Shown piece after piece: positions 1-10,626 of a DNA stretch of 64,000 bases. Position 1 is the stretch's first letter. The number at the start of each line of letters is the position of its first letter. The stretch covers positions 3,038,001 to 3,102,000 of the forward strand of contig OX485806.1 of the NCBI GenBank assembly GCA_950295325.1, given 5' to 3'. The notes below the pieces were generated by a model. That model was not told the DNA's origin and ran no database searches. It saw only the letters and a program-made list of their open reading frames with translations. The stretch is from Polytrichum commune. Its lineage: Eukaryota > Streptophyta > Polytrichopsida > Polytrichales > Polytrichaceae. The position numbers were made by a program, and so were the translations under genes.

Positions 1-2270
1 GGCATGGTGTTGAGCACCAAGCCACATCTTGGTTTGTTAGTCTTTAGGCTGATTAATTATGTTGCTTAGTTTATAGGCTAAACATTATGTCAATTTAACC
101 CTCGATGTAATTATCCAAATTAAAAAGGTTGTTTGGGAGTTACTTTTGCCTTGTGAGACCTTGCCACCTTTTGGAAGGTTCTCACCCATTTGCCGTGGGA
201 CCTACTTAGGGTTGGACTTGAGGGGATCAAGACATAGTGGCTCTTTCGGCTTGCCATTCTTGCCAAGTGGAGTTTTGAAGTTGTCAGAAAGAGAGCTTAT
301 CATGTAGGGTTTTCTTCAAGCATGGTGGACTACCATGGAGTAAAGCTTATGAGATCTCTTTTATCTCTTTCTATACTCTTGAATTCTCCACGTATGAAGT
401 GAAAAATAGTTTATCTTGTATCAAGTGAGTTTTGAGAGATGTTGTGCTTCTTGAGAATATGGAACGTCTCGTTCATTATATAGTTTTTAAATTCATATCA
501 TTCATTGATCTAGTATATTAATAGCACATTTTCTATTGTTTTATTAAATATGTTTTTGGTTGTGTATTTAGTGCGATGTATTATGTGTAACAATGTGTAT
601 TTATACGATAAGTAGGATCATCGACAAATCCGCATCTATTCCCATACGTGATTTTACTTAGAAGTTGAATCATGGCAGGTCTTTTATCTTTGGTTGTTAT
701 CTCCTTCAGTGCATTCTCCTTAGATTTGTTGGCATGTTTGGTGTGTTCAAAAGTGAGTTGACATATGTGCGGTTTTCGAAAGCATATCATAATGTGATGC
801 AATCCTTGTTACGTCTGCATGTAGTTTCTTGTATAGGTCATTATAGCATTGATGATTATTGATGATGGTAAGTGTCAATCCCTTGCACTAAATACTAAGT
901 TCAAACAAACATTTCTCTAGTTCAAAACTTGTGTAAGTTGAACAACTGAGAAACAATAAGAAAATATTTTGTGCCTTGTTTACAATGCATAAAATTATGA
1001 TGCAAAGGAGTTGATATTCATGGATTAAGATGTATAGACAAATTGCACCTAGTAGCATGGTAGAGATGATGCCACAACTCAGTTGTATAACATCTATTGT
1101 ACAACTACAATATAAATGCAATGTTAGGCTCCATTTATAGTAGTAATAGCTTTGCCATTCATGTGCTCATATAGTAGTATTTTTAATCTATTTTATGCAT
1201 TGTTACACCTATGAATCCAAGTTTGCGATAGGTTTGTCGCATAACTTACAAAAAAAGCAAGTTTGGTGTAAAGTATTTCCCATGTTGCTCATAGGGTGCT
1301 CATGAATACCAAATTGTTGTTCACAACCAACAAAAATTATATCTTCTTTTGATATGAAAAATCATTTTATCCAAGATACAGTAGACATTAGGATGTGATT
1401 CTCAAATAGATGAACCAAAAAAATATAAGTTCACAATAAAAACATAGAAGACAATGGTTGAGTGTTCGAGTTGAATTAATCAAGAGAAATACAATGTCAA
1501 TATACAATTAGGACATTCCCCACGAAAGATGCACACCTTGAGTCCAAAGAATCGTGTGGGACATGGAGGGGGCATATCTCTAGAGTATTTGTTGGGGCAT
1601 GAAACTCATAATGAACATCATCTTGCATGGTTTTGGTGAGCTCCATGCACATCATAATCATCTTTAGGTACATATTTGGTCCATCATAATTTATAAAACA
1701 CATGCAATCAACTTGGTAATTGAACAAGTTGTTGGTTGGATATGTATTCTTGTATTTTTTCAAGGGTTTAGGGTTTAGTGATAAGGAAGGTTAGGAATAC
1801 TTTATTTGATGCCCTTCTAAGATGTTGTAGCTTGGGGAATTGTATACTCACACTCATATAAAATAACAAAGAAAGTAATTTGAAATATCAAAGCATAGGG
1901 TTCACACTTCATACAAAATATGTTAAGTTTAAAGCAAGAATAAATGCATGACAAACCTAAGAATGTCTTGGGGAGTGTAAAAATGATATTTAAGGGTTTT
2001 AATTCACTAACCATTCAATGTTGTCTTAACCACCTTTTGAAATCCTCGCAATCCAACCATCTCCCATATGCTTTTGTGCAAGTCTATATATATGCACATC
2101 ATGATGTCTTACCATTTGATGTATAAAAGGAATTGAAACAACACTAAAGCCTACGTTAATTAACCATTGTATGCTTGATTGCCCTGAACATGGTCCAATG
2201 TTTCAAATGAAAAAAGGATGATGTTTTTGAACAAAACTAGAAACAAATTGGCATGTAAATCCTTAGATTT
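1..2270. other. Intergenic, no gene recognised
   Basis: AT-rich DNA. Only short open frames (under 90 codons) on both strands, none with a recognisable domain or codon pattern. I see no RNA gene and no transposon ends. Confidence 0.6.
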
Positions 2271-2367
2271 TTCTACCTTGATAGTAAACTTGAAGTCGAT
2301 ATTAAAATCCTTTGAAGTATGTTGAATATACAAGTTTGAGTCACATATGCAAAGAGACAACTATTGA

Positions 2368-2836
2368 TTTCAAATTGCATGAGTCCTAAATTCAAAAACT
2401 TGGTATGTCTCAAGAGCCTGCAAATGTTAGAGAAACTTGGTCTCCTCTTCGGTTGCAATTCCCAACAACTTATGATGCAAAATTGCAAGTACTCTAGACA
2501 ACCATGCAGTAATAGTGGTCTTAGGGCATTCTTTGATATTCTTTTATGTAAAGCTACTGTAGGCTCAAGTGGAGGCCGCACACGCCCAAAACCATAGGTT
2601 TTTCACAACAAGCCGTCTTGGACGAAAGAGGTGAAACTGGGTGTTTTGAAACTTGGGGCCACATTATATGTGCAAATGAGCTACCATTTCGTTGGTTTAG
2701 TGACACCCCACCTCAAAGATGACTACTTTATAGAGAGATCAAATATTAATTTCGAACATCTAAGACTTGATGTTGCATTCTTTTTCATTCCCGAACTGAT
2801 GGACAATTTGTTTCCCCCAACATTTTTCGAGAGCTG
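2368..2836 (-). pseudogene. Protein kinase pseudogene, C-lobe piece
   Basis: Read on the minus strand, 2581-2368 encodes the end of a kinase domain: RPPLEPT, then a helix, then CWELQPKRRPSFSNICRLLR, the CW-x(n)-RP-S/T-F signature of subdomains X-XI in plant TKL-type kinases. The rest of the same domain lies at 8547-9364 on the same strand. The two parts are separated by the copia element 2837-8546, whose 5-bp target duplication AGCTG rejoins them exactly. In-frame stops upstream of the RPPL segment show the gene was already decaying or decayed after insertion. A substrate cannot be named. Confidence 0.8.
2832..2836. repeat. Target site duplication of copia element, left
   Basis: AGCTG directly before the TGTTGAAC terminus of the LTR; the same five bases follow the other LTR at 8547-8551. 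Five bp is the usual copia integrase duplication. Confidence 0.9.
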
Positions 2837-3067
2837 TGTTGAACTCATGACTAAAATACTATTTCAATGTAGAGACAGACTCACTGACTCGGAACGAACT
2901 GTTCAATTAGAGCCTTGGAAGGCTTAAGGTTAAATACAAAGTCCCTAAACCTAATTAATTAATGCTAACCCTAATCAGTAACGTCTAACCCTATCTAACT
3001 TCTACTTTTAAAACTAAGCTGACAAGTGTACAAATCTCAGTGTGCCCTGTGCGCATATGGACCAACA
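2837..3067 (-). repeat. 3' LTR of copia element
   Basis: 231 bp, starting TGTTGAACTC and ending GACCAACA on the plus strand (TG...CA on both strands). By eye identical to 8316-8546. It is the 3' LTR because gag-pol is read on the minus strand. Confidence 0.93.
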
Positions 3068-3076
3068 CCCCCTCTT
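3068..3076 (-). other. Polypurine tract of copia element
   Basis: On the minus strand AAGAGGGGG lies immediately upstream of the 3' LTR, the expected place and composition for plus-strand DNA priming. Confidence 0.8.
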
Positions 3077-3138
3077 GCGCATAGGCTTAGTAACTGAGTT
3101 TAAGCTGCGTTGTAGCAACCACTTCCGAGAGACCAGCA

Positions 3139-3873
3139 ATGGACCTTCGCCTGAAGGAGATGACTTGGATCCGATTGCTGTTTCTGTTGTTGTGGACAGT
3201 ATTGATGATGTTAAAACGAGCGATCACCCAGCTCGTAGAGATAGTCGAAACCCGAGTTTTCGATGTGAGTGGCCAAGATGTAAGAGTGAGAGGCCAAGAG
3301 GAACTGAGTGGAGAGGTAACTTTACTACCCCCTCTGAGTGATGAACTGGTCCTCTCCCGAATTTGGCCTCGATTACATCAGCGAGTGAATGTATCTCTCC
3401 TGTGGAGATTGAGGAGAGTGAATAGGGCATGGAGAAGGAAGGTGGGTACTTCCCTAGAGTGGGCAGCCTTGGAAATAGTGAGAGTAGATACTCCTGGTCT
3501 CATTCGTTATTTGGAGAAGAGGGGCGAACGCCGTCCATCACTGCGAGCGAGAGTGGAGAGCGAGCTGACTTCGCTTGCTGTACTCCTCTGTGAGCAACTT
3601 TCTGATTTCGTTTCTCAGCCGCTGCCGTCTGCTGCGAGTGAGATCGACGTTGAAGCAGCTGGAGTTGGCGACGAGCAGAGTACCGTTGGATGTACACCGA
3701 GAGGGATAACAGGCTGCGCTTGTAATTGGGTCAATTTTGAGCAGTTTGAGGAGTTTCAGAATAGGTATAGAAGAGAATACCACTGGAGTGAGGAAGAGGG
3801 AGTTGAGGCTTATGCTTCATCTTCAGAGGGCTCTCTGAGGGCATACTATCCTCGTCATTACCTAAGGGTTTGA
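3139..3873 (+). CDS. Antisense ORF inside copia element, F-box-like
   Basis: 244 codons opposite to gag-pol, between pol and the 3' LTR, overlapping the last 16 bp of pol tail to tail. The ATG at 3139 opens a hydrophobic stretch (WIRLLFLLLWTVLMML, about residues 10-25). Residues ~65-115 hold LSDELVLSRIWPRL followed by LLWRLRRVNRAWRRKV, spaced like an F-box (L-x-D-E-L ... L-x-x-V-x-R-x-W). The C-terminal half is acidic. It is uninterrupted and its codon use looks protein-like. Role is unknown: a captured host gene, a regulator of the element, or an accidental frame. The F-box likeness is my reading of a short motif. Confidence 0.55.
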   Translation: MDLRLKEMTWIRLLFLLLWTVLMMLKRAITQLVEIVETRVFDVSGQDVRVRGQEELSGEVTLLPPLSDELVLSRIWPRLHQRVNVSLLWRLRRVNRAWRRKVGTSLEWAALEIVRVDTPGLIRYLEKRGERRPSLRARVESELTSLAVLLCEQLSDFVSQPLPSAASEIDVEAAGVGDEQSTVGCTPRGITGCACNWVNFEQFEEFQNRYRREYHWSEEEGVEAYASSSEGSLRAYYPRHYLRV

Positions 3874-6800
3874 CATAATTGACTGTGAAGGTGAAGTCTG
3901 TTTCTACAATTTTCGAATTTAATTCTTCCCAGAGACTTGGTAAGAATATCGGCTGGTTGTTCCTGAGAGGGAACAAATTCCACCTTAATGGTGTTGTTTT
4001 CAACCTTTTGACGAGTGAAATGAAAGTCTATTTCAAAGTGTTTTGACTTTTCATGAAACACAGGATTGTAACTAAGCTTTATACTACTTTGATTGTCACA
4101 ATAAAGATAAGTGGGTTTATCATCCAAGATTCTAAGTTCTTTTAGTAGTCTACGAATCCAAACAGCTTCACATGTACATTGAGCAAGAGCTCTATACTCC
4201 GATTCACATGATGACCTAGAGGTGCTAGATTGTTTCTTGGAGTTCCATGAAATGGGAGAATTACCAAGAAAGAAGATGTATGCACCTACGGAGATTCTAT
4301 CATCTATATCTTGTCCGTAATCCGCATCGGTATAACCACACAGACGATTCTCCTCCCCTTGTTGAAAAAACAAGCCTAAGTCTGGATACCGATGGACATA
4401 GCGCAAGATATGTTTAGCTGCTTGAAGATGGGCTTCTTGTGGGTTTTGCATAAACCTACTTACTACACTGACAGCATAGGTGAGATCAGGACGAGTTTTT
4501 GTAAGGAAAAGAAGTTTGCCTACAAGCATGCGGTAAAGAGGAGCATCGACAGGAGGTGTAGCAGAATCCTTAGAGAGAATGAGGCCCTCAGGAAGAGGAG
4601 TGAGGGAGGGCTTACAATCTTCCATGTGGAAGAGGCGAAGAATGCTCAAAGCATATTCCTTTTGATGCATGTGGAGCCCTGTAGTAGTCCTGTCAAACTG
4701 AACGCCCAAATATCGGCAAATCGGGCCAAGGTCATTAGTCTTGAACTGTTGATGAAGATAAAGCTTGAGTTGAGCAATGAGCTTCGGGCTGCTGCCGGTG
4801 AGTAAGATATCGTCAACGTACACCAGTAGAGCGATAGTGTCGGAACCAATATGCGCAAAATAGAGGTTGGGATCAGAAACTGATGGAATAAGTTTCCAGG
4901 CTAGAAGAGCCGCATGAAGACGGGCATACCACGCTCGTGGACTTTGCTTGAGCCCATACAGAGCTTTGTGAAGCTTGCAAACTAAGTGTTCAGCACCAGC
5001 AGCCACAAAGCCGGGTGGTTGATACATATAAACATCTTCGTTGAGTAGTCCGTTCAAAAAAGCAGTAAGCACATCCAACTGATGAATTGGCCACTGGAGG
5101 TGAACTGCAATGGCTATGAGTATGCGAATTGTCTCCCACCTGACAACTGGAGCAAAAGTCTCCAGAAAATCAACGCCTTCCTTTTGCTCGAATCCCCTGG
5201 CGACGAGACGAGCCTTGTAGCGCGTGGGAGTAGCTGGAGTGCCAGGCTTCAGTTTATAAACCCATTTAGAGGAGATCGCCTTCTTGTCGGGAGGCAAGGG
5301 GACAAGAGACCACGTCCGATTACTGTGGATAGAGTCAATCTCGGCCTGCATAGCTGACCGCCAATGTGGGTTTAGGTGAGCTTGTTTGAACGTGAGAGGT
5401 TCGGCAGAGTCTTCGTAGTGTTCAGGAGTAAAGTCGGCAAGAACATCTGTAGGAGATTGAAGATTGATAGTTGCCGCGAAATCCTGTAGGTGCTTAGGAA
5501 ATCTGCGAACCCGGTCCGAACGGCGAGGAGCAATGACAGGGGGCAGAGATGAATGTATGGAGTCTGCATGTGAAAGAGGGGAATCCTGGTGGGACTGGGG
5601 AGAGAGATCTTGCATAGGGAGCGTGGAAGGAGATGGGCGAAGCGGGGAGACAGGAGCAGAGACTGCGTCATTTGGTGGAGCGTCGTCGTGATGTTCCTCC
5701 CTGTCCGTGAGAGCCAGACGCTCCTCCTGCCGAGTTGGTGCAGGAGTCGTGTCAAAGTTAGGCTCCATATCCTCCCTGTCGATAGAAGGGAAGACAGAAG
5801 AGACTTCGTCGGCAAGGATATTCCGAGAAATAAACACCTTCTTGGTGGAAGGTCGATAGCAACGGTAGGCCTTAGCTTCGGAGTCGAAGCTGAGTAGAAT
5901 GCATTGTTCTGCGCGAGGGTCCAGCTTGGACCGGGAAGGCTTCGAGGTAAGGACGTAAACAGGGGAGCCAAAGATCTTTAGGTGAGAGATAGATGGCTTT
6001 TTACCTGAGAAAAGCTCTTCAGGGGTTTTATCCGGGTGCCGTTTGGTGGATCGAAGGTTGAGCAGGTCGCCTGCCGCCTTGATCGCCTCCCCCCAGAGAT
6101 GGCCTGGAAGTCGCTTGTCCAAAAGCAAGCATCTGGTGATGTCAAGTAATGATCGATTGCGACGCTCAGCAACACCATTCCGCTGTGGTGTGTATGGTGG
6201 TGCAAACTCGCGAGCAATCCCTTGTTGAAGGCAGTAGTCTCGAAAGGCAGATGATGTATATTCTCCGCCATTATCTGTGCGAAGAGTCTGAATGGTTTGT
6301 CCCGTGGAGTTTCTGTGCCGATTGACTAAGTGTTGAAACTTAGTTAGGACTTGGCTTTTGTGAATAAGAAAATAGATCCAGGTTTTTCGTGAAAAATCGT
6401 CTATAAAGGTGACGAAATATCGTGCACCGCCTAGGGAATTTGTACGAAATGGGCCACAGACATCAGAGTGTATGAGTTGAAGAATCTTGGTGGCATGGAA
6501 CGTTGCTTCCTTCGGCATCTTGACTTTGGCCTGCTTCCCTAGCTGACAACCTGTGCATGGTTGTCTGGAGTACTGAAGAGAGGGTAAGCCCCGAACTGCA
6601 CCGAAGTTAAACATGCGCTGTATGCCTTTTGCATGGAAATGGCCGAGGCGCTTATGCCACAATTCCGCTTGGGAATTTTGGTGTAAGAGATTAACTTCCG
6701 GTTGAGGCAGACAACACAGGCTCGAAATTCTGTAGAGGCCATGACGATGCTCTCTCGAAGCAAAAGTTTCGACTTTGTGAGAGGAGTTGTCAAGAATAAA

Positions 6801-8258
6801 GCATCCATTTGACTTGAATACAAGGGTTTTATCTTGGTCAGCGAGAGCTCCTACGCTAAGCAAGTTCTTGGTGATCCCTGGGGTATACAAAACAGAAGAA
6901 AAAGATTTTATTTCTCCAGAAGAGAGCTGGAGTTCGACATTCCCGACTCCGGCTACAGGGTGGCTATGGCCCCCTGCCGATCTAACTTGTGCTCCACTAG
7001 TGGAGCGAATTGAAGTAAAAACATCTTGCTCACCAGATACATGATGTGTTGCTCCAGAATCCAAATACCAGGAAGTGGAGTTCTGGGGAGTCTCTATCAA
7101 GTTTGATTCTATCAGACACGCATTTACTACCTGATCCGCTGTGTCTTGGTCGTTCGAGAATTGATCCTGCTGGAACGGCTCATTAGGCTCCTCCAGGTGA
7201 TGCACTTGGCCATCGAGATTTCGTTGTCGCTGCTCAAGTAGTCGATGTTCGTAGTCTTTCATTCTGTCCAGAATCGATCGAAGATCGCATTCTCGCTCGA
7301 AATGCCCAATTAGTCCGCAGAAGTTGCACTTCTCATTTCGAGGCCGCTCCGGTCCTCTGGTTCGACTGTACCGAGGTTGATACTGCGTTGATGCTGCGTT
7401 TCTGTGGTTTACAGCTGGTTGAGACTGATGATATCTAGTTGCTGACGCTCCTCCTTGGTCTTCATGGCCGAACAACTTGTTGCCGGAGAAGGTACTGGAC
7501 TCTGCGCGCCATCTGCCGTTCGGAGCAGATCTGACATTGTGTGTTGACTGGGAGTAAGTTCTTGAGCCAATCTGTGGACGCCTGTTTCGGTCCCCGTGAA
7601 TCGATAGAGCTTCTCCCTCCTCCTTCTGCTGGCTCTCAATTTTGAGAGCCGTTTCTTCCGAAATCAACTTTGCTTCCAACTGCTCGTAAGTAGGTAGGGT
7701 TTGCGCCGCTATCTGCATCCGCTTGAAAATTTCATACTCCTTGGGCAGGTTCTTCAGTGTGTAAAACACGATTACATCCTCAGGTATCTTCACTTCCACT
7801 TCTTCTAAGAGGTTTGCTACCTCTTTTACCTCGGTGAGGTGAGTATCCATAGACATGGCCTCAGTCTTTCGCAATGCAAAAAACTTCTCAAGGAGCATCA
7901 CCCTTCTCGGACCACTGTCCGATTCGTAACGAGCCTTCAAGCCGGTCCAACACTCATAAGGGTCTGTGTAACGCCGAAGAAGCTTGAGAGCACTGTTCTT
8001 CGCGTTACTGTTGATGATACTCATGACTTGTTGACGCGCCATTTTCTCTTCCTCACTCATGTCCTTGCTAAGTGGCGTGAGGCAATAGTGAAAACGACCA
8101 TCCTTCTGTAGCAGACTCTTTATTCTAAACGCCCATACACCAAAGTTACCTCCACCATCAAGGTGGTAAGTTTCTGGGAGAGAACTATCTCCGGCCATGG
8201 CAGAGGAATGATTCCTAGTAGTCCGGTGGCTAGCTGCGGTGTCATCAACAGACGACAT
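3858..8258 (-). CDS. Copia gag-pol polyprotein
   Basis: 1466 aa in one frame with ATG at 8256-8258, just inside the primer site. In order: gag with a UBN2-like region (~30-210); zinc knuckle CNFCGLIGHFEREC (311-324); aspartic protease DSGA (400-403); integrase with HHCC zinc site (~534-571) and catalytic D599, D662 (TDNGGEY) and E698; reverse transcriptase (KARLVARGF, TFAPVV, LDVLTAFLNG, YVDD); RNase H with DADYGQD, SCESEY, DNQSSIKL and HEKSKHFEIDFHF. The order protease-integrase-RT-RNase H defines copia. Length is typical and no catalytic residue is missing. It should yield capsid, protease, integrase and RT/RNase H and copy the element through cytoplasmic particles. Confidence 0.97.
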   Translation of the reverse strand: MSSVDDTAASHRTTRNHSSAMAGDSSLPETYHLDGGGNFGVWAFRIKSLLQKDGRFHYCLTPLSKDMSEEEKMARQQVMSIINSNAKNSALKLLRRYTDPYECWTGLKARYESDSGPRRVMLLEKFFALRKTEAMSMDTHLTEVKEVANLLEEVEVKIPEDVIVFYTLKNLPKEYEIFKRMQIAAQTLPTYEQLEAKLISEETALKIESQQKEEGEALSIHGDRNRRPQIGSRTYSQSTHNVRSAPNGRWRAESSTFSGNKLFGHEDQGGASATRYHQSQPAVNHRNAASTQYQPRYSRTRGPERPRNEKCNFCGLIGHFERECDLRSILDRMKDYEHRLLEQRQRNLDGQVHHLEEPNEPFQQDQFSNDQDTADQVVNACLIESNLIETPQNSTSWYLDSGATHHVSGEQDVFTSIRSTSGAQVRSAGGHSHPVAGVGNVELQLSSGEIKSFSSVLYTPGITKNLLSVGALADQDKTLVFKSNGCFILDNSSHKVETFASREHRHGLYRISSLCCLPQPEVNLLHQNSQAELWHKRLGHFHAKGIQRMFNFGAVRGLPSLQYSRQPCTGCQLGKQAKVKMPKEATFHATKILQLIHSDVCGPFRTNSLGGARYFVTFIDDFSRKTWIYFLIHKSQVLTKFQHLVNRHRNSTGQTIQTLRTDNGGEYTSSAFRDYCLQQGIAREFAPPYTPQRNGVAERRNRSLLDITRCLLLDKRLPGHLWGEAIKAAGDLLNLRSTKRHPDKTPEELFSGKKPSISHLKIFGSPVYVLTSKPSRSKLDPRAEQCILLSFDSEAKAYRCYRPSTKKVFISRNILADEVSSVFPSIDREDMEPNFDTTPAPTRQEERLALTDREEHHDDAPPNDAVSAPVSPLRPSPSTLPMQDLSPQSHQDSPLSHADSIHSSLPPVIAPRRSDRVRRFPKHLQDFAATINLQSPTDVLADFTPEHYEDSAEPLTFKQAHLNPHWRSAMQAEIDSIHSNRTWSLVPLPPDKKAISSKWVYKLKPGTPATPTRYKARLVARGFEQKEGVDFLETFAPVVRWETIRILIAIAVHLQWPIHQLDVLTAFLNGLLNEDVYMYQPPGFVAAGAEHLVCKLHKALYGLKQSPRAWYARLHAALLAWKLIPSVSDPNLYFAHIGSDTIALLVYVDDILLTGSSPKLIAQLKLYLHQQFKTNDLGPICRYLGVQFDRTTTGLHMHQKEYALSILRLFHMEDCKPSLTPLPEGLILSKDSATPPVDAPLYRMLVGKLLFLTKTRPDLTYAVSVVSRFMQNPQEAHLQAAKHILRYVHRYPDLGLFFQQGEENRLCGYTDADYGQDIDDRISVGAYIFFLGNSPISWNSKKQSSTSRSSCESEYRALAQCTCEAVWIRRLLKELRILDDKPTYLYCDNQSSIKLSYNPVFHEKSKHFEIDFHFTRQKVENNTIKVEFVPSQEQPADILTKSLGRIKFENCRNRLHLHSQLCQTLR

Positions 8259-8303
8259 CGAGACAGATCAAGCTTCTAATCCTGTACTATACACTTCTAA
8301 CCT

Positions 8304-8315
8304 GCTCTGATACCA
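8304..8315 (-). other. Primer binding site (initiator tRNA-Met)
   Basis: On the minus strand TGGTATCAGAGC directly follows the 5' LTR. It is the standard complement to the 3' end of plant initiator methionine tRNA, used by most copia elements to start minus-strand DNA. Confidence 0.92.
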
Positions 8316-8546
8316 TGTTGAACTCATGACTAAAATACTATTTCAATGTAGAGACAGACTCACTGACTCGGAACGAACTGTTCAATTAGAGCCTTGGAAG
8401 GCTTAAGGTTAAATACAAAGTCCCTAAACCTAATTAATTAATGCTAACCCTAATCAGTAACGTCTAACCCTATCTAACTTCTACTTTTAAAACTAAGCTG
8501 ACAAGTGTACAAATCTCAGTGTGCCCTGTGCGCATATGGACCAACA
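8316..8546 (-). repeat. 5' LTR of copia element
   Basis: 231 bp, by eye identical to 2837-3067. As the 5' LTR it should hold the promoter that drives minus-strand transcription of gag-pol. Confidence 0.93.
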
Positions 8547-8551
8547 AGCTG
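8547..8551. repeat. Target site duplication of copia element, right
   Basis: AGCTG after the CCAACA end of the LTR, matching 2832-2836. Confidence 0.9.
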
Positions 8552-9364
8552 GGCAATCCAACTTGAGTTTAAGGAAGAATCAACTTTTTTATTTAGCTCC
8601 CAAAATGCAGGAAGCGGCGTCAATGGCAGAAACTGGCAGATTCATAAGCCTGTGTGGCCGGCAGATTCACAAGCCTGTGTGGCCGGCAGTTTCAATAGCA
8701 AAGGGACCTTCCCCAAGTATTTCAGAACATGTCGTCCCAAAACTCCAGATATCAGCCTTTGGAGAAATTTTATTCATCCTCGGCACTAAGTCTCTCAAAT
8801 ATTTCTGAAGCGTCAGACACACTTGTAACTGCATTATGAGTGAGGGTTCCAGAAATTGTTCTGCTTGCATATACTACTTTGGCAAATCCAAAGTCTGCCA
8901 ATTTCACCTCCAAATACCCTTGATTGTGAAGTTCCATTGATGTGCTCTCGCTCACTGGTTTAACAAGAATGTTGGAGGTCTTTAAGTCTCTGTGAAAAAA
9001 ATTTCCGTTGACGTGTAGATACCGCATCCCTTCTGCCAATTGCAGCATGATATCAATTGCTACAGGTAGCGAGAAGGGCATGGTGACCACCATCTTGGAT
9101 CGATGGGCTTTCCTTGGAGGGTGGTCGAAGAGGATTGCTGCCTCTTGAGTTCAATGTGTAGATCTATGGGCATCAACTCTTCACTATGTACGATTTCAAG
9201 TCACTTTGAACTTCCCAGTAGTGACATAGCGAAACAATTTTTGGTTGTTGAACCCCATTCAAAACAGTTGCCTCATGCTTATCAGTCATGCTCATTATCT
9301 TCAAAGCACATTGGTGTCCGAACCATGAAACTTCTAAGACCATGCCCGCTGCACCCTTTCCCAA
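8552..9364 (-). pseudogene. Protein kinase pseudogene, N-lobe and catalytic part
   Basis: Reading down the minus strand: glycine loop GKGAAGMV and ALKIM lysine (9364-9290); a hinge-like ELMPIDL segment in another frame (~9150); LAEGMRYLH, catalytic loop HRDLKTSNIL and DFGFAK (9093-8870); then, after a frame change, SPKADIWSFGTTCSEIL (~8750-8700), the subdomain IX signature. No introns are evident. At least two frameshifts and several stops break it. The domain ends near a direct repeat with the unit AAGCCTGTGTGGCCGGCAG (~8647-8692) and continues across the copia insertion at 2368-2836. It belongs to the plant TKL/RLK-like kinases; no ligand or substrate can be named. Confidence 0.85.
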
Positions 9365-9408
9365 ATCTCTTGCGATAGTATATTAATCCTTCAACTCCTT
9401 AACATCTT

Positions 9409-9790
9409 GTATTTCTTCTTCAGTGTGATTCAATCGTGATTCGAGATGCACTGCACGAATATAGTCATCTTGCTGGTCTTTTCCCCGGTGTGTCGTTCCT
9501 TTGCTTATGCAATCTTCAAGAGGAGATTCTTTTGGTCTTCAAGAGCTGCATGTTGAAGCACACTATTGTCATTTTTTAAATGCAGTTTCCTCCACAACCT
9601 TTGGTATTGTTCTTCTCCAGCCTGCAGTAGCTCTGTCAAACTCTCAAGGGAAGGCTCCATTAACAGCAGCAATAGCAATATCCAACAAGAATGTCCACTG
9701 ATGGAGATCTAAAGCAATGGCAATAACATCTTCTGTAATATCTGCCAACTTTATGGCTGCAAGGAGCAATCAAGAACAACAACATAACGG
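9409..9790 (-). pseudogene. Helical N-terminal region of the kinase pseudogene
   Basis: Upstream of the glycine loop on the same strand, frames read ITEDVIAIALDLHQW and, after a stop near 9658, ESLTELLQAGEEQYQRLWRK and LQHAALEDQKNLLLKIA. These are charged, heptad-like helices. Position and style suit an N-terminal coiled-coil or four-helix region of an MLKL-type plant kinase, but this is inference. It is broken by stops, like the kinase domain. Confidence 0.45.
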
Positions 9791-9799
9791 ACCTTCTTT

Positions 9800-10440
9800 T
9801 CCACAGCTGTTCTCCACTAAAAAGGACCACATCTAGAACGATGACCACCAAGGAGACGCCAAGTAAGCTTAATTATTCTTGCCAATTCTTACCAACAATG
9901 TTGACAACCTTATAGAGCAAATATAATGGACATAAGTACCATATGAAGCAACCAATAACCTATGATATGACATCCAACGTACGATGCACATACTAAACTA
10001 GTAACAACATTGAATAGCTGGTTGTTGGCTTGTAATTCACAACCTATTAAAATGAACAAGCTCAATGTTCTCATCAAGAACCTTTACCCTGCCAAATACA
10101 TAGACGGTAATTACTCAAGTTTGTAACTATCCTTTGCCAATAGCCAACTCTAGCCATTCCTCAACTGTTATACTGAACCAAGAGCATATATTGGGATGGA
10201 CAGTGGGTTTGATTCTTCTTTGAGAAAATTTACTATTAAGAGCTTGTTACCTCGTTGTGTGTTGGAGCTTCTTTTGAAAGTTGGGTGATTCAACTTTTGG
10301 GACCTTTTTCCACCTCTTAAATTCTGAGAAAATCTTAGCAAATTAGGTTTGCGCACAGGACCTGCTCTCTTAAATCCCAGATTGGCCTATGCAAGGGTTA
10401 GCTTGACCCACCCATCCTAGTAGGACAAACCAGCGACCAG
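9800..10440. other. Intergenic, no gene recognised
   Basis: No coding or repeat structure that I can support. Confidence 0.5.
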
Positions 10441-10626
10441 GGAGATTTTTGGGCATAATCGGTTGAGATCCTAGTGTTTGCAAGTCCTACCGGTTACATG
10501 TTGACATCCTTTAGTTTTCCTTTATTAAATTGGGGTATATTCTACAAATTCCTCTAAAATCATCGGTAATTTTCCTGGAGTCCTGAACTTCAACCGGTTA
10601 TTTCTCAAACTCAACCGGTTCATCTG
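10441..10626 (+). repeat. Dispersed ~190-bp repeat, copy a
   Basis: Starts TTTTTGGGCATAATCGGTTG and ends CTCAACCGGTTCATC. Diverged copies occur at 37250-37385 (same strand) and 39101-39292 (opposite strand). They share the cores ATCCTAGTGTTT and GGTTACATGTTGACATC. Probably an old LTR or MITE fragment; no termini or target duplication seen. Confidence 0.65.

Larger units (their letters stand above)
2837..8546 (-). mobile_element. Ty1/copia LTR retrotransposon, complete and young
   Basis: A 5710-bp element, transcribed on the minus strand. It has two 231-bp LTRs (2837-3067 and 8316-8546) that look identical base for base, a tRNA-iMet-type primer site, a polypurine tract, one uninterrupted gag-pol frame of 1466 codons and a 5-bp AGCTG duplication. 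Identical LTRs and an open reading frame mean a very recent insertion, possibly of a still competent element. Between the pol stop and the 3' LTR lies ~790 bp that encodes no retroviral domain on the sense strand but carries a 244-codon frame on the opposite strand. The element interrupts a kinase pseudogene. Confidence 0.95.

Noticed and set aside
5372-5971. 199-codon frame inside copia pol
   Set aside because: Alternative frame of gag-pol, without its own domain.
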